Assembly (NCBI GenBank): GCA_002437905.1
Contig: DJRT01000011.1
Location: 15,548 to 79,547, forward strand
Origin: Ruminococcaceae bacterium UBA6353
GTDB taxonomy: Bacteria; Bacillota; Clostridia; Oscillospirales; Acutalibacteraceae
Reading direction: 5' to 3'
DNA: 64,000 nt
The notes beneath the pieces are model-generated. The model saw only the letters and a program-made list of their open reading frames with translations, was not told the DNA's origin and did no database searches. The translations under genes and the position numbers were made by a program. Shown piece after piece: positions 9,069-18,240 of this stretch (the first letter of the stretch is position 1; each line of letters starts with the position of its first letter).

Positions 9069-9937
9069 CCCCGCAGGAGGCCTTTTTGCAGCCGGAGGAG
9101 CGCAGCGGTTTTGCTGTTTCTGCTGCGCGCAAGCAGGTGTGGGCGGTGGAGCTGCTGCTGCTGGATCAGCTGGATCGCGTCTGCCGGCAGCACGGGCTGC
9201 GGTATTTTGCCGCCGGCGGTACGCTGCTGGGCGCTGTGCGTCACGCAGGATTTATTCCATGGGATGACGATATTGACCTGTTTATGCTGCGCCCGGAATA
9301 TGACCGCCTGCTGGCGGTGGCCCCGCAGGCCTTCGCCGCACCGGTATTCTTCCAGTGTGTGCAGACCGACCGCCGCTACAGCCGCGGCCATGCCCAGCTG
9401 CGGCACAGCGGCACCACCGCCATTTTGCCGGGTGAGGGGCGGGCTTTCCCGTTCAATCAGGGCATTTTTATCGACATCTTTCCGCTGGATGCCGTGCCGG
9501 ACGACCCCGCAGAGCTGCGCGCCCTGCGCCGCCATCTGCGACTGTGTGAGCGGCTGCTGAATATCGGCGTCCGCTACCCGGCCAATCCGCATAAGACGCT
9601 GCCGAAGACGCTGCTGCACGCAGCCGCCATGCTGCTTCCTTACCGGGCGGTCTGCCGGCGGCGGGATGCACTGGCCGGGCGGTACAACGGGCGGCCGGCC
9701 GCCCGCGTGGCACCGCTGACCTTTCAGGCGCAGGATGACCGCCTGCTCTACCCGGCCGAAAGCTTCCGGCAGGTGCAGTATCTGCCCTTTGAGTACACAA
9801 CGGTGCCGGTGCCGGCCGGCTATGATGCCGTGCTGCGGGTGCAGTACGGGGATTACTGGCAGCCGCGCCGGGAACCCTCTTTCCACGATGGGGTCTTTTT
9901 TGACCCCGGACGCAGCTACCGGGACTATACGCGATGA
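9065..9937 (+). CDS. LicD family phosphotransferase
   Basis: A 290-residue LicD/FKTN-type nucleotidyl- or phosphotransferase. FAAGGTLLGAVRHAGF and the adjacent IPWDDDIDLFM form the family signature, with the DDDID cluster binding metal. LicD proteins attach phosphocholine or similar groups to teichoic acids or capsules. The ATG at 9065 overlaps the flippase stop codon, and the upstream in-frame extension is rejected because it lies inside the flippase gene. It ends in a strong bidirectional terminator. The product of the cassette is probably a zwitterionic or phospho-substituted surface glycan; the substituent cannot be read from sequence. Confidence 0.88.
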   Translation: MTPQEAFLQPEERSGFAVSAARKQVWAVELLLLDQLDRVCRQHGLRYFAAGGTLLGAVRHAGFIPWDDDIDLFMLRPEYDRLLAVAPQAFAAPVFFQCVQTDRRYSRGHAQLRHSGTTAILPGEGRAFPFNQGIFIDIFPLDAVPDDPAELRALRRHLRLCERLLNIGVRYPANPHKTLPKTLLHAAAMLLPYRAVCRRRDALAGRYNGRPAARVAPLTFQAQDDRLLYPAESFRQVQYLPFEYTTVPVPAGYDAVLRVQYGDYWQPRREPSFHDGVFFDPGRSYRDYTR

Positions 9938-9941
9938 ACAG

Positions 9942-9988
9942 AAAATCGCCGTCTGTGCAGAGTGTTCTGCACAGACGGCGATTTTTTT
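9942..9988. terminator. Bidirectional intrinsic terminator
   Basis: A 19-bp stem (9942-9960 with 9967-9985) and a six-base loop are followed by a T-run on the plus strand and preceded by A's that give a U-tract on the minus strand. It lies between the convergent LicD and ABC transporter genes. Confidence 0.9.
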
Positions 9989-9994
9989 GGCGGT

Positions 9995-10753
<759 letters not shown>

Positions 10754-10756
10754 GCT

Positions 10757-11521
10757 TTACACCTCCCGCTGGATATGGATCTCGGCAGCCGTATCCGACT
10801 GGGATCCGAAGATCGTGTAGTTTTCCTTGCCATCCATCTTCTTTTCCAGCAGCCGCAGCAGGCGGGTGATGGTGAAGGTCATGATGAAGTACAGCACGCA
10901 CACCACCAGGTAGGTCTGGAAGGTCTGGAAATTCTGCCGCTTGATGATGCCGGCAAAGTAGTACAGCTCGGTTACGCCGATCACATTCAGCACCGAGGTA
11001 TCCTTGATATTGATGACAAACTCATTGCTGACGGAGGGCAGAATATTGCGCAGCACCTGCGGGATGATAACCCGCAGCATGGTCTGGCCGTGGGACATGC
11101 CGATGGACATGGCGCCCTCAAACTGGCCGCGGTCGATGGAAATAATGCCGCCGCGCACGATCTCCGCCATATAGGCGCCGGTATTGATGGACACAATGAG
11201 GATACCGGAGGGGATCAGTGCCAGTGTTTTGCCGCCGGTGGCGAAGGCATAGCCCCAGTAGATCACCATGGACTGCACCATCATGGGGGTGCCGCGGAAG
11301 ATCTCCACATACACGGCGATGATACCGTTGAGCAGCTTCTGCAGAAACCGCAGCAGGCCGTTGCCGGAGAGCGGCGCTGTGCGCACCACGCCGGTCAGCA
11401 TACCGATCAGCAGACCGGCCACCGTGCCGATCAGGGAGATCAGCAGGGTATTGCCGATGCCCTGCAGCAGCTGCGGGTAGTATTTCACCAGGATGTTCCA
11501 AACATCTTGAAAAAAAGTCAT
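10757..11521 (-). CDS. Polar amino acid ABC transporter permease (probable lysine importer)
   Basis: A 254-residue membrane protein of the HisM/GlnP family with about five spans. The EAA-type cytoplasmic loop can be seen in the stretch DRGQFEGAMSIGMSHGQTM, which contacts the ATPase. Length is normal for this subfamily, and a single permease gene suggests a homodimer. It lies 12 nt downstream of the binding-protein gene and ends 3 nt before the ATPase start. Riboswitch control of the operon points to lysine. Confidence 0.92.
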   Translation of the reverse strand: MTFFQDVWNILVKYYPQLLQGIGNTLLISLIGTVAGLLIGMLTGVVRTAPLSGNGLLRFLQKLLNGIIAVYVEIFRGTPMMVQSMVIYWGYAFATGGKTLALIPSGILIVSINTGAYMAEIVRGGIISIDRGQFEGAMSIGMSHGQTMLRVIIPQVLRNILPSVSNEFVINIKDTSVLNVIGVTELYYFAGIIKRQNFQTFQTYLVVCVLYFIMTFTITRLLRLLEKKMDGKENYTIFGSQSDTAAEIHIQREV

Positions 11522-11533
11522 AGTCCTGTTCCC

Positions 11534-12403
11534 TTATTTCTTCCGGATGATGACTACGAGGTTCGACTCGTAGTAGGCGTCGGTAAAGTCGATCTCCTGC
11601 TTACGCTCGGCTGTGGGGCTCATGCCGGCCACAATGGCGTCGATATTGCCGGACTGCACGGCCGGCAGCAGGGAATCCCACTCCATGGCGTAGATCTCCA
11701 GCTTGAGGCCGAGCTTGTTGGCCACATACTGTGCCACCTGCACATCGTAGCCGTTGGCGTACAGGCCTTCCTTGCCCTCGCCGCTGATCGGCACCTCGCC
11801 GATGGTGCCGGAGGTGGTTTCGGTCCAGTTGTACGGCTCATAGGCACATTCCATGCCTACCTTCAGCGTGCCGGTGGGGTTGGCCGGGGTCTCGCTCTCC
11901 AGCACGAATTTGTCCACCGTGCCGCCGTTTGCCAGCGTTACGATCTGATCCATCAGCTGGCTCTTCTGCTCCTCGGTGATGGTCGCCAGTACCTCATTGA
12001 TTTTGGCGGTCATGTCCGATCCCTTCTTCAGGCCGATGGCGATGCTCACATCCGCCGCGGTGGTCTTGAAGCCGGTGTCGTTGTTCTTCAGCGGGATATA
12101 GGTGAGGGTGCTGTCCGATTTCGTTACCGACAGGGCCGTCGGTTCCTCTGCCACATAGCCGTCGATCGAGCCGCTCTTGAGGGCGGTCAGCAGGTCGGAG
12201 AATTCCGGCAGGGTGGAGGACTGCACATCTTCGATCTGCTTTACGGCATCGGCGTGGAAGGTGCCGGTCTGGGCGGCGATCTTGGCGCCCTTCAGGTCGG
12301 CCAGGGATTTGGCCCCGGAGATATCCACACGGGTTTCGCTGCCGCAGCCGGCGCAGCCAAGCACCAGCAGAGCAGCCAGAACGATTGCAAGCAGTTTTTT
12401 CAT
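11534..12403 (-). CDS. Circularly permuted amino acid-binding lipoprotein (probable lysine)
   Basis: A 289-residue type-2 periplasmic-binding-fold protein (SBP_bac_3 family) with a lipoprotein signal (MKKLLAIVLAALLVLGCAGC). Domain order is reversed. After the signal comes SLADLKGAKIAAQTGTFH (about 31-48), normally mid-protein, running to the usual C-terminal helix LMDQIVTLA near 150. A linker of about 20 residues follows, then the normal start of the mature domain, TLKVGMECAYEPYNW, then WDSLLPAVQSGNIDAIVAGM and ERKQEIDFTDAYYES, stopping at VVIIRKK, where a normal protein continues into SLADLKG. All parts are present once. The second of two ATGs (12403) is preferred: AGGAG lies 9 nt away, against 3 nt for the ATG at 12409. 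A lysine riboswitch precedes it. Confidence 0.9.
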   Translation of the reverse strand: MKKLLAIVLAALLVLGCAGCGSETRVDISGAKSLADLKGAKIAAQTGTFHADAVKQIEDVQSSTLPEFSDLLTALKSGSIDGYVAEEPTALSVTKSDSTLTYIPLKNNDTGFKTTAADVSIAIGLKKGSDMTAKINEVLATITEEQKSQLMDQIVTLANGGTVDKFVLESETPANPTGTLKVGMECAYEPYNWTETTSGTIGEVPISGEGKEGLYANGYDVQVAQYVANKLGLKLEIYAMEWDSLLPAVQSGNIDAIVAGMSPTAERKQEIDFTDAYYESNLVVIIRKK

Positions 12404-12436
12404 TGTCATTCTCTCCTTTTCTGATGCGGCACAAAA

Positions 12437-12475
12437 TCAAAAAGACCCGCGGTACCTCTGTGAAGGTATCCCGGG
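12437..12475 (-). terminator. Riboswitch expression platform terminator
   Basis: A stem pairing about 12445-12456 with 12464-12475 is followed on the minus strand by a U-run (12437-12444). It lies between the lysine aptamer and the binding-protein gene and would stop transcription when lysine is bound. Confidence 0.85.
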
Positions 12476-12517
12476 CTATAAATACGCCCCCCAAAAAGGG
12501 GAAAACGATGAAACCGC

Positions 12518-12677
12518 GATAGCTCTCCACAAATGTGACAGTCCCGTGCATATTCTGCACGGCCCCAGCACCAGACGGTTGGCAACCCGTCTGCCACTTC
12601 GGCAAAGCACCCTTTCGGCGGAAGCGGCTTGCCAGCCTTGCTTGCCCGCGCCTACTGATGAGCTTTGCGCCTCTATC
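12518..12677 (-). promoter_or_regulatory. Lysine riboswitch (L-box) aptamer
   Basis: Read on the minus strand the RNA begins GATAGAGGCGCAAAG and closes with GGAGAGCTATC, pairing as helix P1. The internal conserved blocks GCCGAAAGGGTGC, GCCGAAG, GCTGG and GGACTGTCAC match the L-box five-way junction core. It lies between a strong promoter and an intrinsic terminator and controls the ABC importer operon. L-box aptamers bind lysine and normally repress uptake or synthesis genes; the assignment is from consensus recognition. Confidence 0.92.
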
Positions 12678-12702
12678 AAGTGTTCCGTATCAAGTTTTCC
12701 TC

Positions 12703-12730
12703 ATTATAGCACCGGTGGCGCGTTTGTCAA
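12703..12730 (-). promoter_or_regulatory. Sigma-A promoter of the lysine transporter operon
   Basis: On the minus strand TTGACA (12725-12730) and TATAAT (12703-12708) are 16 bp apart with an extended -10 TGC. Transcription would start about 20 nt before the L-box aptamer. Confidence 0.88.
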
Positions 12731-12779
12731 CACTTTTTCGGCAAAAAAGTGCATTTTCACAAAAACGCCGGATATGCCC

Positions 12780-12808
12780 TTGAACGAAATGGAGAAATAT
12801 GCTATGAT
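12780..12808 (+). promoter_or_regulatory. Sigma-A promoter of the YgiQ gene
   Basis: TTGAAC (12780-12785) and TATGAT (12803-12808) are 17 bp apart with TGC before the -10 element. It is divergent from the lysine transporter promoter. Confidence 0.75.
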
Positions 12809-12873
12809 TTCAGGCAGAAACGGCGGCGTGCCGCTGCGCCCGACCCGATAATCAGGAACAGGAGAAGTGCCCT

Positions 12874-14793
12874 ATGCCCTTTTTGCCCATCACAGTTGAA
12901 GAAATGCGTGCCCGCGGCTGGTCGCAGCCGGATTTTGTCCTGGTGGCGGGGGATGCGTATGTGGATCACCCCAGCTTTGGCACGGCCATCATCTCCCGCG
13001 TGCTGGAGGCCGAGGGCTTTAAGGTATGCATCGTGCCGCAGCCGCAGGGCGATGCGGACTATCAGCGCTTTGGCCGGCCGCGGCTGGCCTTTCTGGTCAA
13101 TGGCGGCAATATCGACCCCATGGTGGCGCATTATACGGCAGCCAAGCGCCGCCGCAGCGAGGATGCCTATTCCCCCGGCGGCCGGGCCGGGCTGCGCCCT
13201 GATCGGGCGACCATTGTGTATTGCCGTGCCCTGCGGCGGCTGTATGGGGATGTGCCGATCGCCATTGGCGGGCTGGAGGCTTCCCTGCGGCGCTTTGCCC
13301 ACTACGATTACTGGGACGACCGGGTGCGCCCGTCGATCCTGTTTGACAGCGGCGCCGACCTGCTGATGTTCGGTATGGGAGAGCGGCATATCGTGGAGAT
13401 TGCCCACCGGCTGGACGCCGGCGAGGATATCCGCACGCTGCACGATATCCTTGGTACCTGCTATGCGGTGGCGGCGGCGGATTTTCAGCCGATCCCCCAC
13501 AGCGCGGAATGTCCCTCCTACGAGCTGGTCAGTGCCCCGACCGAGAGCGGCAAGCGCCAGTATGCCATCTCCTGCCGCATCCAGCAGCAGGAGCATGATG
13601 CCGTGCGCGGCCGCACGGTGCTGCAGCGCTGCGGCGACCGTATCCTGGTGCAGAACCCGCCCTCGCCGGTGCTGTCGACCGAGGAGATGGATCGGGTGTA
13701 TGCGCTGCCGTATATGCGCAATTATCACCCCAGCTACGAGGCGCAGGGCGGTGTGCCGGGCATTGCCGAGGTGAAGTTTTCCATTATTCATAACCGCGGC
13801 TGCTTCGGCGCGTGCAATTTTTGCGCCATTGCCTACCACCAGGGACGGCAGATCACCGCCCGCAGCCACGGCAGCGTGGTGCAGGAGGCGGAAAAGATCG
13901 CCAAAATGCCGGATTTCAAGGGATATATCCACGATGTGGGCGGTCCCACGGCGGATTTCCGTTTTCCCTCCTGCGAGGCGCAGCTCAAGCGCGGCCTGTG
14001 CAAGGACCGTAAGTGCCTGGCGCCGGAAATGTGCCCGGCGGTCAAGGTGGATCACAGCGACTATCTGGCGCTGCTGCGGCGGCTGCGGCAGGTGCCGGGG
14101 GTGAAAAAGGTGTTTATCCGTTCCGGCATCCGGTTTGATTATGTGATCGCCGACCAGGACGAGCGGTTTTTCAAGGAGCTGATCAGCCACCATGTCAGCG
14201 GCCAGCTGAAGGTGGCGCCGGAGCATGTTTCCGACCGGGTGCTGCATTATATGGGCAAGCCGCCCTTCCGGGTGTATGAGAAATTCCGCACCCGGTTCTA
14301 CGAGCTGACCAAAAGTGCGGAGAAAAAGCAGTATCTTGTGCCGTATCTGATGTCTTCGCACCCCGGCAGCACGGTGGACGACGCCATCAAGCTGGCGCGT
14401 TTTCTGAAAAAGGAGGGGCTGCACCCGGAGCAGGTGCAGGATTTTTACCCCACCCCCGGCACGGTATCCACCTGTATGTTCTATACCGGACTGGATCCCA
14501 TGACCATGGAGCCGGTGTATGTGCCCCGTTCCCCGCAGGAGAAGGCGGAGCAGCGGGCGCTGCTGCAATACTACCGGCCGGAAAACCGGCGGCTGGTGCT
14601 GGCGGCGCTGCGGCGCGCCGGGCGGCAGGATCTGATCGGCACGGGGCCGAACTGTCTGGTGCCGCCGGAGCCATCTGCGGGCGGCCGCGGCGGCCGGAAC
14701 GCCCCCGCTGGCCGGCGCCCGGAGAAAAAGCCGGGACACCCCGCCGGCGCCGGGCGGTACAGCCGCTACAGCCGCGGCAAAAAGAAGAAATAA
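12874..14793 (+). CDS. YgiQ family radical SAM protein
   Basis: A 639-residue protein matching the YgiQ/UPF0313 family along its length. The N-terminal domain (about 1-290) starts MPFLPITVEEMRARGW, typical of the family. The radical SAM core begins near residue 305 with CFGACNFC, the CxxxCxxC motif that binds a [4Fe-4S] cluster and S-adenosylmethionine. Further cysteines lie in CKDRKCLAPEMC. The C-terminal tail is Arg/Lys/Gly-rich and probably disordered. GGAG lies upstream of the ATG and a promoter precedes it. The reaction catalysed by YgiQ proteins is not established to my knowledge. Confidence 0.92.
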   Translation: MPFLPITVEEMRARGWSQPDFVLVAGDAYVDHPSFGTAIISRVLEAEGFKVCIVPQPQGDADYQRFGRPRLAFLVNGGNIDPMVAHYTAAKRRRSEDAYSPGGRAGLRPDRATIVYCRALRRLYGDVPIAIGGLEASLRRFAHYDYWDDRVRPSILFDSGADLLMFGMGERHIVEIAHRLDAGEDIRTLHDILGTCYAVAAADFQPIPHSAECPSYELVSAPTESGKRQYAISCRIQQQEHDAVRGRTVLQRCGDRILVQNPPSPVLSTEEMDRVYALPYMRNYHPSYEAQGGVPGIAEVKFSIIHNRGCFGACNFCAIAYHQGRQITARSHGSVVQEAEKIAKMPDFKGYIHDVGGPTADFRFPSCEAQLKRGLCKDRKCLAPEMCPAVKVDHSDYLALLRRLRQVPGVKKVFIRSGIRFDYVIADQDERFFKELISHHVSGQLKVAPEHVSDRVLHYMGKPPFRVYEKFRTRFYELTKSAEKKQYLVPYLMSSHPGSTVDDAIKLARFLKKEGLHPEQVQDFYPTPGTVSTCMFYTGLDPMTMEPVYVPRSPQEKAEQRALLQYYRPENRRLVLAALRRAGRQDLIGTGPNCLVPPEPSAGGRGGRNAPAGRRPEKKPGHPAGAGRYSRYSRGKKKK

Positions 14794-14873
14794 GAGCCGC
14801 CGGCAGTGTTTCGTTTGAGTTTCGATTGGCCGGGTAGAATAGACAAAACGGTGCACAAGCGGAGGGCGATACC

Positions 14874-15548
14874 ATGTTTCATATCCTTGTGGTGGATGAC
14901 GATAAAAATACCCGTCGGCTGATCGAGGCGGTGCTCAGCCGGGAAAACTATACCGTGACCACGGCCGAGAACGGGGAGCAGGCACTGCAGCGGCTGGATG
15001 AACAGCACATTGACCTGATTGTGCTGGACATCATGATGCCGAAGATCGACGGCTACGAGCTGACGCGGCAGCTGCGGGCGGCCGGCAATGAGCTGCCGAT
15101 CCTGATGGCCTCGGCCAAGCAGCTGCCGGCGGACAGGCACCGGGGCTTTCTGGTTGGGACGGATGACTATGTGACCAAGCCGATCGACGAGCAGGAGCTG
15201 CTGCTGCGTATCAAGGCGCTGCTGCGGCGTGCCCGCATCGCCAGTGAGCGGCGCATCGTGATCGGCGATGTGGTGCTGGACTACGATGCCCTGACGGTAA
15301 CGGGGCACGGCCAGGTGCAGGAGCTGCCGCAAAAGGAGTTTCTGCTGCTGTACAAGCTGCTTTCCTACCCCGGCAAGATCTTCACCCGCATCCAGCTGAT
15401 GGATGAGATATGGGGTGTGGAAACCGACAGCGGCTGGGAAACGGTGACCGTGCACATCGGGCGGCTGCGCCGCCGGTTTGAGGGCTGGGAGGAATTCCGT
15501 ATCGAATCGGTGCGCGGGCTGGGCTATAAGGCGGTGAAGAAGCTGTGA
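14874..15548 (+). CDS. OmpR/PhoB family response regulator
   Basis: A 224-residue two-domain response regulator. The receiver domain (1-115) shows the acidic pair in VVDDDKN, phospho-acceptor Asp in LIVLDIMMPKIDGYEL near residue 53, and the Lys in DDYVTKPID. The C-terminal winged-helix DNA-binding domain (about 130-222) has the family pattern LPQKEFLLLYKLLSYPG and a final VRGLGYKA. Its stop overlaps the start of the histidine kinase gene (GTGA), so the pair is translationally coupled. The signal and regulon are unknown; a MATE exporter gene follows the pair and could be a target. Confidence 0.93.
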   Translation: MFHILVVDDDKNTRRLIEAVLSRENYTVTTAENGEQALQRLDEQHIDLIVLDIMMPKIDGYELTRQLRAAGNELPILMASAKQLPADRHRGFLVGTDDYVTKPIDEQELLLRIKALLRRARIASERRIVIGDVVLDYDALTVTGHGQVQELPQKEFLLLYKLLSYPGKIFTRIQLMDEIWGVETDSGWETVTVHIGRLRRRFEGWEEFRIESVRGLGYKAVKKL

Positions 15549-16654
15549 AAATGCGTCTGGATACCGAAAAGCTGCAGCAAAAACGGCGGGAATATACCTC
15601 CCGTGTGTCGCTGACGCTGCTGTTTGCCGGTGCGGCGTTCCTGGTCATTCTGGTTGTGCTGGTTGTGGTGGGAACACTGGCGCTGATCCTGGTCAACACC
15701 GGCGTGCTGACCAAAAAGGATATTGGTCTTATCAGTGCCAACCAGCTGATCGCGTTTATCCTGCTGGATAGCTTTGTGGCCGGCGCTGCCGGGGCACTGC
15801 TGTTCGGCCGGCTGTATATGCGGCCGATCAACGCCATGATCAATATGATGAACCGGCTGGCGGCCGGGGATTTTCATTCCCGCATCCGGTTCAGCGGCCT
15901 GTTTGCCCGCCACCCGGCGGTGGTTGAGCTGACCGGCAGCATCAATACGCTGGCGGAGGAGCTGGAAAATACCGAGCTGCTGCGCTCGGATTTTATCAAC
16001 AATTTTTCCCACGAATTCAAAACGCCCATCGTGTCCATCGCCGGCTTTGCCGCGCTGCTGAAGTCTGCCGAGCTTTCGGAGGAGCAGCGTGCCGAGTATA
16101 TCGGCATTATTGCGGAGGAGTCCCGGCGGCTGTCTGCCATGGCCACCAATGTGCTCAATCTGACCAAGGTGGAAAACCAGACCATCCTTTCGGATGTGAC
16201 GGTGTTCAATCTTTCCGAGCAGATCCGCACCTGCCTGCTGCTGCTGGAAAACAAGTGGGCGGACAAGGGGCTGGATCTGTGCCTGGAATTCCGCGAATAC
16301 CGCATTGCCGGCAACGAAGAGCTGCTGCGGCAGGTGTGGATCAACCTGCTGGATAATGCGGTCAAATTTACCCCGTTCGGCGGTACCATCCGGGTGGATA
16401 TTGCCCGGCAGGGCGATCGGCTGCAGGTAACAGTGGCCAACACCGGCAGCACCGTGCTGCCGGAGGACCGGGAGCGGATATTCCGCAAGTTTTATCAGGG
16501 GGATACCTCCCATGCCACCGAGGGCAACGGGGTGGGGCTGGCAGTGGTCAAGCGCATTGTGGAGCTGCACGGCGGCCAGGTGTGGGTGGAATCGGCGGAG
16601 GATATGACCCGCTTTACCGTCTGTCTGCCGGCCGGTGTGGCGCAGACCGCTTGA
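15545..16654 (+). CDS. Sensor histidine kinase
   Basis: A 369-residue membrane sensor kinase. Two spans (about 18-45 and 65-85) flank a very short extracellular loop, so it probably senses membrane or intramembrane cues. A HAMP-like segment follows, then the dimerisation/phospho-acceptor helix NNFSHEFKTPIVSIAGF with His near residue 154. The ATPase domain shows NLLDNAVKFTPFGG (N box) and EGNGVGLAVVKRIVELHGG (G2 box). GTG at 15545 overlaps the regulator stop; an ATG at 15551 is an alternative. A promoter for the next gene overlaps its last codons. Its partner is the upstream OmpR-type regulator. Confidence 0.92.
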   Translation: MKMRLDTEKLQQKRREYTSRVSLTLLFAGAAFLVILVVLVVVGTLALILVNTGVLTKKDIGLISANQLIAFILLDSFVAGAAGALLFGRLYMRPINAMINMMNRLAAGDFHSRIRFSGLFARHPAVVELTGSINTLAEELENTELLRSDFINNFSHEFKTPIVSIAGFAALLKSAELSEEQRAEYIGIIAEESRRLSAMATNVLNLTKVENQTILSDVTVFNLSEQIRTCLLLLENKWADKGLDLCLEFREYRIAGNEELLRQVWINLLDNAVKFTPFGGTIRVDIARQGDRLQVTVANTGSTVLPEDRERIFRKFYQGDTSHATEGNGVGLAVVKRIVELHGGQVWVESAEDMTRFTVCLPAGVAQTA

Positions 16655-16680
16655 CACGGCGGCGTTTTGCAGCGTATACT
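16651..16680 (+). promoter_or_regulatory. Sigma-A promoter of second MATE gene
   Basis: TTGACA (16651-16656) overlaps the end of the kinase gene; TATACT is at 16675-16680 with an 18-bp spacer. The MATE start lies 66 nt downstream. Confidence 0.75.
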
Positions 16681-16745
16681 GGAGCAATACCCTGCAGATA
16701 CGATTTGTTTTGTCCAAGTACCCGTTTTACAGAAGGAGGAGCCTC

Positions 16746-18095
16746 ATGGAGAATAACCGTACAACCGGCAGCGTGCTGCGCAATGTGCTGTCCTTTTCGC
16801 TGCCATACCTGCTGTCCTATTTCCTGCAGACGCTTTACGGGATGGCGGATCTCTTTATCGTGGGGCAGTATGAGGGCGTGGCTGCTACCACGGCCGTGTC
16901 CGTCGGCAGCCAGGTGATGCATATGCTCACCGTGATGCTGGTCGGCCTGGCTATGGGCACGACCGTCAGCATCGGGCAGGCGGTCGGCGGCGGGGATCAC
17001 CGCCGTGCGGCGGCCGCGATTGGCAACACCGTGACGCTGTTTATGGGTCTGTCGGTGGTGCTGACCGCTATTCTGCTGCTGCTGGTGCAGCCGATTGTGG
17101 CTGTGATGTCCACACCGGCCGAGGCGGTGGCCGGTACAGCGGACTATCTGCGTATCTGCTTTATCGGAATCCCGTTTATCACGGCTTACAATATCATCAG
17201 CTCTATTTTCCGCGGTCTCGGCGATGCCAAAAGCCCGATGATCTTTATTGCGGTGGCGTGTGCTGCCAATATCGGGCTGGATTATCTGTTCATCGGCGGG
17301 CTGGGACTTGGGGCGGCCGGTGCGGCGCTGGGCACCACGCTGGCGCAGGCGATCAGCGTGGCGGTATCGCTGGCGGTGGTGCTGCGGCAGAAAACCGGGG
17401 TGGCCCCCGGCCGGCAGGATTTCCGGCCGCAGCGGGCGGTGATGGGGCAGCTTTTACATATCGGCGTGCCCATCGCCCTGCAGGACGGTTTGGTGCAGAT
17501 CGCCTTTATCGTCATCACGGTGATCGCCAACCGGCGTGGGCTGACGGACGCGGCGGCGGTGGGCATTGTGGAAAAAATTATCAGCTTTGTATTCCTGGTG
17601 CCCTCTTCCATGCTTTCGACCGTTTCGGCGCTGGGCGCGCAGAATATCGGCGCCGGCAAGCCGGAGCGCGCCGTGCAGACCATGCGCTACGCTATGGCGA
17701 TCGCGGTCGGCTTCGGGCTGGTGGTCGCCGTCCTTGCCCAGTGGATTGCCGAGCCGGTGGTGGGGCTGTTCACGCCGGATGCAGCCGCCGTGAAGGCTGG
17801 CGGCCAATACCTGCGCGGCTATATTCTGGACTGTCTGCTGGCCGGTGTGCATTTCTGCTTCAGCGGCTATTTCTGTGCCCGCGGCCTGTCAGGGCTGTCC
17901 TTCCTGCACAATATGCTGTCCATCACCCTGGCGCGCATCCCCGGCGCCTGGCTGGCTTCCCGGTTTTTCCCGCAGACCCTGCTGCCGATGGGGCTGGCTA
18001 CTGCCGCCGGCTCACTGCTGTCGGTGGTGGTGTGCGTGACAGCCTTTGCGGTGCTGCGCCGCCGGGATCGCGCAGCGAAAATGCCGCCGGCATAA
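16746..18095 (+). CDS. MATE family efflux transporter
   Basis: A 449-residue polytopic membrane protein with the two-fold repeated MATE architecture; LLSYFLQTLYGMADLFIVGQ is a typical first-helix pair. The ATG at 16746 follows AAGGAGGA, and an upstream in-frame extension is rejected because it lies before the promoter -10 element. It directly follows a two-component system but has its own promoter, so it may be controlled by, or simply adjacent to, that system. It differs clearly from the MATE protein at 3368-4750. Substrate unknown. Confidence 0.88.
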   Translation: MENNRTTGSVLRNVLSFSLPYLLSYFLQTLYGMADLFIVGQYEGVAATTAVSVGSQVMHMLTVMLVGLAMGTTVSIGQAVGGGDHRRAAAAIGNTVTLFMGLSVVLTAILLLLVQPIVAVMSTPAEAVAGTADYLRICFIGIPFITAYNIISSIFRGLGDAKSPMIFIAVACAANIGLDYLFIGGLGLGAAGAALGTTLAQAISVAVSLAVVLRQKTGVAPGRQDFRPQRAVMGQLLHIGVPIALQDGLVQIAFIVITVIANRRGLTDAAAVGIVEKIISFVFLVPSSMLSTVSALGAQNIGAGKPERAVQTMRYAMAIAVGFGLVVAVLAQWIAEPVVGLFTPDAAAVKAGGQYLRGYILDCLLAGVHFCFSGYFCARGLSGLSFLHNMLSITLARIPGAWLASRFFPQTLLPMGLATAAGSLLSVVVCVTAFAVLRRRDRAAKMPPA

Positions 18096-18102
18096 AAAAC
18101 AC

Positions 18103-18131
18103 TTGCATTTTTCGCCGGATAGTGCTACAAT
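18103..18131 (+). promoter_or_regulatory. Sigma-A promoter of pnuC
   Basis: TTGCAT (18103-18108) and TACAAT (18126-18131) are 17 bp apart with an extended -10 TGC. It precedes a structured leader of about 115 nt. Confidence 0.75.
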
Positions 18132-18137
18132 ATGCGC

Positions 18138-18240
18138 AAAATAGGGAAACCATCTGCCACCGGGTAGAGAGATGCTATACGCATCCGCCGCACATCGTTA
18201 GGTCTTAGAAGATGTGCCGACGGGTGCGTTGTTTTTTTAA
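18138..18240 (+). promoter_or_regulatory. Attenuator leader / candidate riboswitch of pnuC (class not assigned)
   Basis: The leader contains a 6-bp hairpin (TCTGCC/GGTAGA), then GATGC (18171-18175) that can pair with GCATC (18181-18185). The same GCATC is the 5' arm of an intrinsic terminator: CGCATCC (18180-18186) with GGGTGCG (18222-18228), enclosing GCACATC/GATGTGC, then a T-run at 18232-18238. Two mutually exclusive structures, one a terminator, are the usual sign of a riboswitch or attenuator. It does not match the TPP, FMN, cobalamin, THF or lysine consensus as I know them. An NAD-related ligand is inferred only from the downstream gene. Confidence 0.6.

Noticed and set aside
11534..12409. 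Misassembly or two partial genes as the cause of the reversed binding-protein order
   Set aside because: One frame runs from a normal lipoprotein signal to a stop with no repeated segment, and riboswitch, operator and operon spacing are all normal. A read-level check would still be useful.
14809..14840. Promoter for the response regulator (TTGAGT, TAGAAT)
   Set aside because: The spacer is 14 bp, too short for a standard promoter.
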